50,951 bases of DNA from positions 1 through 50,951 of the forward strand of contig CALMFH010000081.1 in assembly GCA_937864925.1 (NCBI GenBank). Direction: 5' to 3'. The notes beneath the pieces were generated by a model. The model saw nothing but the letters and a program-made list of their open reading frames with translations, ran no database searches and had not been told where the DNA came from. The position numbers and the translations under genes were made by a program. This document shows, in pieces, positions 18,872 through 26,799 of this stretch. This DNA is from an uncultured Alphaproteobacteria bacterium. GTDB taxonomy: Bacteria; Pseudomonadota; Alphaproteobacteria; Rhizobiales; Ancalomicrobiaceae. Position 1 is the first letter of the stretch. Every line of letters starts with the position of its first letter.

Positions 18872-20227
18872 CTATTCGAGTAATCGCTTCAACTCGTTTT
18901 CATATCGGAATGATTGCAGTCGCTCTCTTCTCAATGAGAGGGGGAGGCGCTCGTCTGTTTCGAGGATTCTTTCCGTAGCAGTTCGTGCGCCCGCCTCGAT
19001 CGCATCTGTTCCGACGAAACCTCCCCGTAATTGGATGCGGTCGACCAGAAGGCGCAAGAACGCATCGACGAGATCAGGATCCGGTCGAGTGGGATTCGAC
19101 CAGAAACTCCTCAACGTCCCATGATGGGTCATCCCTTCCACGTCATATACGGAGTTGCCCAGGGGGACAAGCGGAACATTCAGGGCGAGTGCCGTCAGAC
19201 CGACCGTGGAATTGACCGAAACGACGCCTCGGGCCCGCCGGATGAGACTGTCGAGTGGCCCTCCGTCGACGAGGTCGATTCGGTCCGAGATCGCCGCCTC
19301 GCGTGCCCACCGCGCGATTCGGCGAGCCCAGAACGACAGGCCGTTGTCGAGCGGATGAACCTTGAACAGGAGCCGGCACTCGGGGGGGGCGTCGGCCGCG
19401 AAGGATCTCAACGTCGCGCGAACGATGGCGAAGAGATCCCCGAAGGGCGCGTGACGTCGGATCTGATAGTCGCCGGGCAGCTGCAGCGGAAAGAGGAAAT
19501 AGGGTCGATCGCCGTCGAGGTAACGGGGCAGCACCCGGTCGCGATGCCGGCGGGTGAACGGCGTCCCGATCCACTTCAGGACCCAGCCGCCGTACTCGAC
19601 CAACGGATGGACCGGCCCGTGGGTCCGGTAGTGGGGATGCAGGAAGGGTCCGAGGAACACGTTCGGCAGATGATAGGCGAAATCGTAGAGCGCATAGACG
19701 AGGAAGCTGCTTCGCCACAGTGGCGTGAACGCCACGGCCGGCAGTCCGCGCGCGCGTTCCACGATCACGGCAGGGTCACGCGGCATTCGCGAGTGCCCGG
19801 ACATCCCGTCGGGTTCGAGTGTGAGCCAATCCGGTCTGATGTAACCGTGTTCCAGGACGTGGATGCGAACGTCGTTCGCCATCGCCACATCGACGGCCGC
19901 CGCATGCACCGGCCTTCCGTCGCCGAGCATCACCAGGTCGGTGACGCCGTGGCGCCGGATGGTCGCCCGGAGATGGGCCGGCCAGTCTTCCGGACGACCA
20001 CGAAAGAAATCGGCCGGAGGCGGAGGCGAATGCCGTTCCGTGAGGTGGCGCCGTCCGAGGATGTTCCAGAACACCCTGTCTCCCGAACAGAAGTGAACGG
20101 CCCGGGCGACATGACCCTGATCGGTGATGCGATCCGCCAGACGGCGCAGAAAAGGCGAGGCCGGGCCTTGCAGAAACAACACCACACGTCGCTGCCGGGA
20201 CGACGACCGGTGGGTTTCGGAGAACAT
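18872..20227 (-). CDS. KpsS-like capsule polysaccharide glycosyltransferase
   Basis: A protein of about 451 residues of the KpsS/LipB capsule family, which adds Kdo-type linker sugars to the lipid acceptor of ABC-exported capsules. Visible features are VVLFLQGPASPFLRRLAD at the N-terminus, LEHGYIRPDWLT, FPLQLPGDYQIR, VHPLDNGL, and VNSTVGLTAL followed by VYDVEGMTHHGT, the usual acceptor-side signature. The ATG at 20227 is chosen; GTG at 20233 has AAAGG at better spacing. It is first in the operon with the PKS, with a gap of roughly 110-220 bp depending on the PKS start. No KpsC partner is in the window. The link to a PKS suggests its acceptor is the polyketide lipid (inference). Confidence 0.85.
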   Translation of the reverse strand: MFSETHRSSSRQRRVVLFLQGPASPFLRRLADRITDQGHVARAVHFCSGDRVFWNILGRRHLTERHSPPPPADFFRGRPEDWPAHLRATIRRHGVTDLVMLGDGRPVHAAAVDVAMANDVRIHVLEHGYIRPDWLTLEPDGMSGHSRMPRDPAVIVERARGLPAVAFTPLWRSSFLVYALYDFAYHLPNVFLGPFLHPHYRTHGPVHPLVEYGGWVLKWIGTPFTRRHRDRVLPRYLDGDRPYFLFPLQLPGDYQIRRHAPFGDLFAIVRATLRSFAADAPPECRLLFKVHPLDNGLSFWARRIARWAREAAISDRIDLVDGGPLDSLIRRARGVVSVNSTVGLTALALNVPLVPLGNSVYDVEGMTHHGTLRSFWSNPTRPDPDLVDAFLRLLVDRIQLRGGFVGTDAIEAGARTATERILETDERLPLSLRRERLQSFRYENELKRLLE

Positions 20228-20565
20228 GGACACGGCGTATCGGCCTTTCGTGTGAAATGGCGAAGACCCGTCGGACGTCGGACATTCACAGCAGGACGGC
20301 CTTCGATCGTGACCCGGGCAGGTCCGGACGGGCGAGGGCGGTCGGTGCGACATACCCGGTTTCGACAGGGGCACCCGTTCGAAGGCGGCCGCCGCGAGCG
20401 ACCTGCGATTGAAATGCGACGGTCGATCGTTTACCACAAACGCGCGCCATGGGAACGCTCGGGCGAGACCTCGGTCGGGGCGAATCACCTCGGCTGCCTT
20501 CCGATGGGCGGGCGCCCTTCGACTGCTGCGGCGATTTCCGCCGCGCGGACAAACGATGGACGAGC
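20228..20565. other. Divergent intergenic region
   Basis: 338 bp between the minus-strand kpsS-like/PKS operon and the plus-strand TPR-FkbH operon. Both promoters should be here. Frames through it are Arg-rich and non-coding in character; no clear boxes or strong inverted repeats were seen. Confidence 0.45.
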
Positions 20566-22002
20566 ATGGTCTGGAAAAAACGAAGCTCGCGGGCGCCCGT
20601 GGTCGACGAGGCCGGCCGGATGCCGGAAACCCCTCCGGGGGCGGTGGGCATCGGCGGTGCTCTCGGACGCCTGGTGCGCCGCGTTCTTCCACGTGGGAAA
20701 GAACGAGAGCGGTTCGCCGTTTCGGCCGAGGCGGCCGAGGACGCCCAACTCCGTGGCGATTTCGCCGCCGCCTACGAACTCTGGAAGAGGGTCTGGGCGG
20801 AATGGCCGACGCGCGTCGAAGGGATCCGTGGGCTGGTCGAATGCGCCCTCGAGCGTGACCATTCCGATCGGGCGGCCGAGGTCGTCGAATCCGCGCTCAA
20901 GGCCTTTCCCAACGTGCCGCGCATCATCGCGGCTGCCGCGAGGCTCGCCCAGCGGCAGTCCGACCTCCCCCGCTGCATCGAGCTCTGGCAACGGATCGTC
21001 CATCGGCGCGATGCGCCGGAGGTCTGGCACGTCATGTACGGGCAGGCTCTCCTCGTCTCCGGCCGCTACGACGAACTCCAGGCCCATCTCGACGTCTGGC
21101 AACCGCGATTGCCGAAAGCGAGTGGGCTTCTCGCCGTCCGCGCGATGTTGGAGGGCGCACGAGAAAATTGGGACGAGGCGGTCGCGGTGTGGCGTGATTT
21201 TCGCCGGCGGTTTCCGAACGATCCCGTCGGCTGGGAGCACTACGGCCGTGCGCTCCATGAGTTGGAATTCGCGCGGATGGAATCCGGGGCGCGTGGCGGG
21301 GAACTGAACGTGCTCGACATGCCGGTCTCGATCGAAGTGATCGACGACGAAGCCGCCCGCAGCCTGCTCCTGGGTTTCGAGAGCATCGGTTCGGATTGCG
21401 AGTTCGGCCTCGTTCAGCGGCGCTACGGTGCCGAACCGCTGAGCCTGCTGCGGTTCAATTCGGTCGACCTGGGTGGTCTGATCGCCGCCGTCGCCCATCG
21501 TTTCGACGACATGGGAGGGAACGAGACCACCGAACTGGTCAAACAGTCGAACGGGGAGTTCCTCATGCGCGATCGACGCTGGGGGCTCGTGATGCACACG
21601 TTCCTGTTCGAGGGTCAGGTCGAGCCCGACGTCCTGTCGGAAAAATTCCGAAAACGAGTGACGTTCCTGAGAGATCGTTTTCTCGCCGACGCCGCGGACG
21701 GGCGCAAGGTCCTGGTCTTCTACTCCCCCAGGCTCGAACCCGCGGACCTGTCGATCCTCCGGAGTGCTCTGGGAACGCTCGGGCCGGTCACCCTGCTGCA
21801 CGTTCATCCGACGACCGGAACCGAGACCGACGCTCCCGTCGGTTCGGCCGTCGAAGTCGAACCCGATCTCTTCGTGGGTACGATTTCGACCTCCGGTCGC
21901 GCTCCGAGCGGAGCATGGGAGATCGCCTATGCCGATTGGATCTCCGTCTGTCGATCGGTCCGCACCCAACTCGACGCACGCGAGCCGGGTGTCGAACCGT
22001 GA
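20566..22002 (+). CDS. TPR-like protein with unrecognised C-terminal domain
   Basis: About 478 residues. Residues about 45-220 form TPR-like helical repeats (AEDAQLRGDFAAAYELWKR, followed by similar units near YGQALLVSGRYDEL and WDEAVAVWRDF). The second half begins with LLLGFESIGSDCEFGLVQRR and AEPLSLLRFNSVDL, a conserved-looking globular domain with one Cys in SDCEFG; I do not recognise it with certainty, though it recalls papain-like domains found in polysaccharide loci. No signal peptide. The ATG at 20566 is chosen because upstream sequence is Arg-rich and unlike the protein. It opens the operon TPR-FkbH-ACP-MaoC/SDR, 62 bp before FkbH, so it may serve that acyl pathway. Confidence 0.8.
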   Translation: MVWKKRSSRAPVVDEAGRMPETPPGAVGIGGALGRLVRRVLPRGKERERFAVSAEAAEDAQLRGDFAAAYELWKRVWAEWPTRVEGIRGLVECALERDHSDRAAEVVESALKAFPNVPRIIAAAARLAQRQSDLPRCIELWQRIVHRRDAPEVWHVMYGQALLVSGRYDELQAHLDVWQPRLPKASGLLAVRAMLEGARENWDEAVAVWRDFRRRFPNDPVGWEHYGRALHELEFARMESGARGGELNVLDMPVSIEVIDDEAARSLLLGFESIGSDCEFGLVQRRYGAEPLSLLRFNSVDLGGLIAAVAHRFDDMGGNETTELVKQSNGEFLMRDRRWGLVMHTFLFEGQVEPDVLSEKFRKRVTFLRDRFLADAADGRKVLVFYSPRLEPADLSILRSALGTLGPVTLLHVHPTTGTETDAPVGSAVEVEPDLFVGTISTSGRAPSGAWEIAYADWISVCRSVRTQLDAREPGVEP

Positions 22003-22064
22003 TGGTCCGAGGATGTCGCATCGAGCCGACGGTCGAGTGAAACAGCGCCGCATGGAACGACGAC

Positions 22065-23981
22065 ATGAGTGACCGCCCCTGCCTTCACTGGTTGCCGCCA
22101 CGACCGGACGATTGGCGAACTCGGTTGAAGGCACTTTCCGAACGCGGAGCCTCGGCGGAAAGCTGGACCGAAGCGATCGGCCTCGCCAACCACGACCTCG
22201 ACTTCACCGCCACGAATGCACTCGCCGGCGTGGTCGGCCGCGTCTTCACGGCGGAAGCGCTGCCGTTCGTGGAGAGCCGACCGGAACGCCTGGCGGTTCT
22301 GTCGTCGTCCACCACGAGCCATCTGTTGCCGGGTCTGGTGGTGGGCGCTCTGCGCCGCGGCATTCGCCTGACCGCGCAGGAGAACGACTACGGCCTCTAT
22401 CGCGAATCGTTGACCGAGGACGGCGGATGGTTGGCGGACTTCCGCCCGACATCGGTCCTCTTCGCGCTCGACACACGCCATCTGGCGCGTGGCGCGACCG
22501 ATTGCCGAACACGGGCGGATGCCGAGGCGCTGATCGACAGGACGCTGGTCGGTCTGCGGGCGCTCTGGGCGCGAGCCCGTGATCGTTTCGCCGCGAAGGT
22601 CCTCCAACAGACGCCGATCCCCTGTCTCCCGCGCCTCATGGGGTCGAACGAGCATCGCAACCCCGCGTCGGCGGCGGCACTCGTCGCACGAATGAACGTC
22701 CGCATTCGCGAAATCGCCGACGAAGACGGTGTCGATCTCGTCGCCCTCGACGACCGAGTCGCACGGGACGGTCTCTCGGCCTGGTACGACGTGGCCTTCT
22801 GGCTCAAGGCCAAGCAGGAGATCGCGTTGCCGGCGGCGCCGATGTTCGGCGACCTGGTGGCTCGGATCCTGGCGGCGCGACAGGGGCGCTCGGCCAAATG
22901 CCTGGTGCTCGACCTCGACAACACCCTGTGGGGGGGCGTGGTCGGTGACGAAGGACCGCTCGGCGTGGCGTTGGGGGAGGGCTCGGCGCTCGGCGAAGCC
23001 TTCCTGAGCGTACAGGCCTATGCCCGCGACCTGCGCCGACGCGGCGTGGTCCTGGCCGTGTGTTCCAAGAACGACGAAGAAATCGCCCGTTCGGTGTTTC
23101 GCGAGAATCCCGACATGGTGTTGAAGGAGAGCGACATCTCCTGCTTCGTCGCGAACTGGACCGACAAGGCGACCAATCTCCGAGAGATCGCCCGGCGTCT
23201 CAACCTCGGAATCGATTCGCTCGTGTTCCTGGACGACAACCCGTTCGAAAGAGGGTTGGTGCGTCGCGAACTGCCGATGGTCTTCGTGCCCGAACTACCC
23301 GCGGCGCCGGAGGGCTACGTCGCTGCGCTCGCCGATTCGGGATGCTTCGAAGCGACGACCCTGACCGAAGAAGATCTCGCGCGTGTCGAATACTACCGTG
23401 CCGACCGGCCGTCTCTCGACATTCCGATCGAAGCGACGGATCTCGAAGGACATCTCGCCGATCTGCAGATGGTGCTGACCTGGGGGCACATCGACGAGAA
23501 GACGCTGGCGCGCACGACACAGCTCATCAACAAGACCAATCAGTTCAATCTGACGACCCGGCGCCACGGCGAAGAAGAAGTGCGGGCGCTGGCCGTCGAT
23601 CCGCATTCGCTGTGCCTGTGGTTTCGTCTGGCCGATCGCTACGGCGACCACGGTCTCATCGCCGTGGTGATCGCGCGGAAGAGCCCGTCGGAGGCCGAAG
23701 TCTTCGAAGTCGACACCTGGCTGATGAGTTGTCGGGTCCTCGGCCGTCGCGTCGAACAGGCCGTTCTCGAGGTTCTGGTCGCAGCCGTCCGCGCGAAGGG
23801 CGGGCGCGTGCTGCACGGCATCTACCGCCGGACGGCCAAGAACGATATGGTGCACGACCTCTATGGGCGTCTCGGCTTCGAAACCGTCGCCGAAGAACCG
23901 GGCGAGATCCGCAGCCGGCTCGGTCTTTCCGAATTCGATACGTTTTCTCCGCCCATAGTCGTTCGAGAGGTCGTGGGATGA
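22065..23981 (+). CDS. FkbH-like HAD-IIIC protein (glyceryl-ACP synthase type)
   Basis: FkbH enzymes dephosphorylate 1,3-bisphosphoglycerate and load the glyceryl unit onto an acyl carrier protein. This protein has 638 residues: an N-terminal SGNH-like domain to about residue 270, the HAD domain with LDLDNTLWGGVVGDEG near residue 281, CSKNDEE and VFLDDNPFER, then a C-terminal GNAT-like domain containing KTNQFNLTTRR and RFADRYGDHGLI-like RLADRYGDHGL. The stop overlaps the ACP start as ATGA, so the carrier partner is next door. FkbH homologues occur in polyketide clusters and in polysaccharide loci; both contexts apply here. Family confidence is high; glyceryl as the unit is by family. Confidence 0.93.
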   Translation: MSDRPCLHWLPPRPDDWRTRLKALSERGASAESWTEAIGLANHDLDFTATNALAGVVGRVFTAEALPFVESRPERLAVLSSSTTSHLLPGLVVGALRRGIRLTAQENDYGLYRESLTEDGGWLADFRPTSVLFALDTRHLARGATDCRTRADAEALIDRTLVGLRALWARARDRFAAKVLQQTPIPCLPRLMGSNEHRNPASAAALVARMNVRIREIADEDGVDLVALDDRVARDGLSAWYDVAFWLKAKQEIALPAAPMFGDLVARILAARQGRSAKCLVLDLDNTLWGGVVGDEGPLGVALGEGSALGEAFLSVQAYARDLRRRGVVLAVCSKNDEEIARSVFRENPDMVLKESDISCFVANWTDKATNLREIARRLNLGIDSLVFLDDNPFERGLVRRELPMVFVPELPAAPEGYVAALADSGCFEATTLTEEDLARVEYYRADRPSLDIPIEATDLEGHLADLQMVLTWGHIDEKTLARTTQLINKTNQFNLTTRRHGEEEVRALAVDPHSLCLWFRLADRYGDHGLIAVVIARKSPSEAEVFEVDTWLMSCRVLGRRVEQAVLEVLVAAVRAKGGRVLHGIYRRTAKNDMVHDLYGRLGFETVAEEPGEIRSRLGLSEFDTFSPPIVVREVVG

Positions 23982-24226
23982 TTCCAGAAGAAACGATTCA
24001 TGACGCACTCGCAGAGATCTTCGCCGATGTCTTCTTGCGAGATGACATTCCGATATCGAACGAACTCTCGGCGCGTGACGTGAAAGGCTGGGACAGCTTC
24101 AAGCAGATCGAGATCATCATGGCGACGGAAGAGCGGTTCGCCGTGAAGCTCACGTCTGCCGAGCTCGACGGACTACGCAATCTCGGCGACCTCGTGCGGA
24201 TCGTGGCCGAGCGCGGACGCATCTGA
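23978..24226 (+). CDS. Free-standing acyl carrier protein
   Basis: An 82-residue discrete ACP. The phosphopantetheine attachment residue is Ser40 in KGWDSFKQIEII, followed by the typical acidic helix and the C-terminal segment. It overlaps FkbH by 4 bp upstream, and its TGA shares one base with the ATG of the MaoC-SDR gene downstream (TGATG), so the three products should be made in a coupled way. It most likely carries the unit loaded by FkbH and handed to the downstream dehydratase/reductase or to a transferase elsewhere in the locus. Confidence 0.93.
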   Translation: MIPEETIHDALAEIFADVFLRDDIPISNELSARDVKGWDSFKQIEIIMATEERFAVKLTSAELDGLRNLGDLVRIVAERGRI

Positions 24227-25674
24227 TGTCGCCCGTCGAGAACGCGCTCCTCGCGGAGATATCGTTCGACGAAGACGCCCGCGACGCGTTCGTCGCGCTG
24301 TCCCGCGATTGCAATCCGGTTCACGTCGACCCGATCGCCGCTCGACGCCTGACCACCGGAACGCCGATCGTCCACGGGATCCATCAGGTTCTCGCGGCTC
24401 TGGAAGCGCACTTCGCCGCCGGCCCGCGCGCCGCGGCACCGGTCGCCAAGTTGCGCGTCTCCTTCGAAAAGCCCCTGCCGGTCGGCACGACCGCCGGGGT
24501 GGTGCGAAGCAGAGCCGACGACCGCGGATTCGTGCTCGACGTGCGATCGGGTGTCGAGGTCACGGCCAGGATCGCGGCGGCATACGGAGCGTGCGGTTCC
24601 TCGTCCGACGCCGCGCCCGAAGGCCGGGTCTTCTCGCCGCCGACCCCCCTCGTGTGGAGCGAAGCCGAACTCGCGGAGCTCTCCGGAGAAATTCCGCTCT
24701 CCCGAGACCTCGAGGCCGTGAAAGCGGCCTATCCGGCGGCATCGGACGCGATCGGCACAACTCGTGTCGCCGGCCTGCTGGCTGCGACCTTCCTCGTCGG
24801 CATGGTCGCGCCGGGACTACATTCGCTGTTTCGAGGTCTGTCGCTGACGGCGACCGGTGACGCCGGACCCGATGCACGGCTCGCCTTCCGGACCGCTCTC
24901 TACGATCCGCGGTTCCGCCTTCTCCGCCTCGCCGTCGCGGGTGGGGGATGGACCGGGACCATCGACGCCCACCTTCGTCGCGAGCCGGTCGTTCAGCCGT
25001 CGATGGAGGCCGTGTCGCGTCTGGTGGACCGAGACGAATTCTCCGGCCTTCGCGCGCTGGTCGTCGGCGGGTCGCGCGGCCTCGGTGAAGTGATCGCCAA
25101 GATTCTGGCCTCCGGCGGCGCCGAGGTCACCATCACCCATGCCAAGGGTTCGGCCGATGCGGCGCGGGTGCGGTCCGAGATCGTCGCCCGGGGGGGGCAT
25201 TGCGACGTCGCGCCGTTCGACCTGCGATCCGGTCCGGCGGGGCTCGACCACATCCTCACGACGTCCCGCCATCAGGTCTACTTCATGGCGACCCCCGCGA
25301 TCGCTTCGGCCGATGCCGGACACGATCCGGTCGTCCTCGGTCGTTACCTCGAGAGCTACGTGGAGGGCTTCGCCTTCGTCGTCGAGCGCCTGGCGCAGAC
25401 CGCCGAAAATCGTCTGGACGTCTTCTACCCCTCGACCGTGTACGTCGAGGACCCCCCTCGAGGCTTCGTCGACTACGCCATGGCGAAAGCCGCGGGCGAA
25501 GTCCTCTGCGCCGCACTTCGGAACGATCCGCGCTTCGGCAATGTGGTGATCGAGCGCCTCCCCCGATTGGCGAGCGATCAGACGGCGGGTCTGGTTTCCG
25601 AGAGCTTTCCGGATCCCGTCCCCCTGTTGTTGAACGCCGTGCGGAAGACCTCGATCGGGCGCCGCGGTCTCTGA
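24226..25674 (+). CDS. MaoC-like dehydratase fused to SDR
   Basis: 482 residues. The N-terminal third is a MaoC hot-dog domain with FVALSRDCNPVHVDPIAA, carrying the Asp...His hydratase motif. A second, weaker hot-dog-like stretch spans about 140-260. The C-terminal third is an SDR with VVGGSRGLGEVIAK and YAMAKAAGE, so YxxxK is intact. The bifunctional design would permit hydration/dehydration and keto reduction on one carrier-bound acyl unit. Last gene of the TPR-FkbH-ACP unit, joined to the ACP by a one-base overlap. The SDR lacks an obvious NNAG, so a hydroxyacyl or sugar-like substrate cannot be excluded. Domain calls are firm; the reaction is inferred. Confidence 0.88.
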   Translation: MSPVENALLAEISFDEDARDAFVALSRDCNPVHVDPIAARRLTTGTPIVHGIHQVLAALEAHFAAGPRAAAPVAKLRVSFEKPLPVGTTAGVVRSRADDRGFVLDVRSGVEVTARIAAAYGACGSSSDAAPEGRVFSPPTPLVWSEAELAELSGEIPLSRDLEAVKAAYPAASDAIGTTRVAGLLAATFLVGMVAPGLHSLFRGLSLTATGDAGPDARLAFRTALYDPRFRLLRLAVAGGGWTGTIDAHLRREPVVQPSMEAVSRLVDRDEFSGLRALVVGGSRGLGEVIAKILASGGAEVTITHAKGSADAARVRSEIVARGGHCDVAPFDLRSGPAGLDHILTTSRHQVYFMATPAIASADAGHDPVVLGRYLESYVEGFAFVVERLAQTAENRLDVFYPSTVYVEDPPRGFVDYAMAKAAGEVLCAALRNDPRFGNVVIERLPRLASDQTAGLVSESFPDPVPLLLNAVRKTSIGRRGL

Positions 25675-25726
25675 GGCGCCGTCGTCGTCGAAGGACCGGA
25701 GTGTCGGAAGCAGAACTCGTACCGAG

Positions 25727-25848
25727 TTCACGAAGTTTCGACCTGTTCGAAACTTCGTGAACGAAGGCGAGCCCGAACGGACGTCGGCCGGTCGGGCCGT
25801 AACGCTCGTGGAATTCGGACGAGTCCGAATTTCATGAGCCCAGTATCA
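25727..25848 (-). repeat. Two-hairpin dispersed repeat, copy B
   Basis: Second copy of the element at 3418-3534. Its distal hairpin has perfect 15-nt arms at 25727-25741 and 25747-25761 with the same loop CCTGT; its proximal hairpin has 15-nt arms at 25805-25819 and 25824-25838 with two non-Watson-Crick positions (G-T pairs). As in copy A, it begins at the TGA stop of a minus-strand gene (25846-25848, methyltransferase). Outer stem bases differ from copy A while pairing is kept, which supports a functional hairpin. Confidence 0.75.
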
Positions 25849-26799
25849 GAGAGGCGCCGCGGGGTCGGGCGAGAGCGGCTCTTCGTGATCGGTCGGCGCC
25901 GACGCGACCGCAGCGGTTCTTCGCGCGAAAACCGAAAACGACGGACCGAAGCGATGGTCGGGGTCGTCGTGGCCGACGCGCACGTCGTCGAACCCGAGTG
26001 CTCCGAGAAGCGCCAGGAGATCGTCGCGTTCCATCCAGCAGTGCATGTCACGCATGCCGCCACAGAACGACTTGCTGCGCCAGGCTCCCCGATAGCTGCG
26101 GTCGTAGAGACGGATATCGATCCCGTGGCGGTGGACCACGCGACCCGGTCCGACGAACGGCCAGCGCCGCGAGTCGCCGATCGGCATGGCCGCCTCGCTG
26201 ACGTAGTGCGTCCAGAGGAAGACGGCATCGGTACAGGCCGCCACCAGTTCCACCAGACGGATCGGATCGGCCATGTGATAGAGCACCCCGGAGGCCACGA
26301 CGAAGTCGTATCTCTGCCCCGGCCGTTCGAGCCACGCGGTGAAATCGCCGAGGTGGAACCGGGCGGTCGTGAGCCCGACCAGCTCTTTGACGACGAGGCA
26401 GCGCATGAACGAGAGCTTGTTCGCCTCCACCGCATCGATGGCCGCCGCACCCTGGCGTTCGAGCATGAGGGTGTGCGAGGCCTCGAGCGGACCGAGTTCG
26501 AGGATCCGGCGATCCTTCAGGGAGCCGAACTGGTCGATCGCCCATTGCAGTCGGGGGTCGGAATAGAGATGGACGTCCCCGGCGGTCAGGCCGAATTCGG
26601 GTGGCAGGGCGGTGTTCCACCCCGGGAGGGCGTCGATCGCGTTCTGCGCCGAGGGGGGAGCCGCGACATATTCGTCGAGGATTCCCTTTCGCGGGGCGTT
26701 CGCCCGGCGGGCGGCGAGACGACGTAGGAACCCCGTCGCGCGAGAAAACACGTCGGTCAGAACGGTCAGGGGGCGGGTCGGATCTGAAAACGGCTTCAT
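25846..26799 (-). CDS. Class I SAM-dependent methyltransferase
   Basis: About 317 residues. The SAM-binding motif I is ILELGPLEASHT, with the acidic residue of AVEANK at the end of strand 2 and GDFTAW plus FVVASGVLYHMADPIRLVE as motifs III-IV, the pattern of small-molecule methyltransferases. The start is the ATG at 26799, overlapping the glycosyltransferase stop by 4 bp; a longer frame to 26862 would overlap it further without gain. The protein probably methylates a sugar or lipid of the exported glycoconjugate, as the neighbour is a double GT2 glycosyltransferase. The target atom is unknown. Confidence 0.86.
   Translation of the reverse strand: MKPFSDPTRPLTVLTDVFSRATGFLRRLAARRANAPRKGILDEYVAAPPSAQNAIDALPGWNTALPPEFGLTAGDVHLYSDPRLQWAIDQFGSLKDRRILELGPLEASHTLMLERQGAAAIDAVEANKLSFMRCLVVKELVGLTTARFHLGDFTAWLERPGQRYDFVVASGVLYHMADPIRLVELVAACTDAVFLWTHYVSEAAMPIGDSRRWPFVGPGRVVHRHGIDIRLYDRSYRGAWRSKSFCGGMRDMHCWMERDDLLALLGALGFDDVRVGHDDPDHRFGPSFSVFARRTAAVASAPTDHEEPLSPDPAAPL

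Noticed and set aside
19031-21307. 758-residue plus-strand frame
   Set aside because: Antisense to the kpsS-like gene and out of frame with the TPR gene; no recognisable motifs.
20485-22134. 549-residue minus-strand frame
   Set aside because: Antisense to the TPR gene, which has clear helical repeats.
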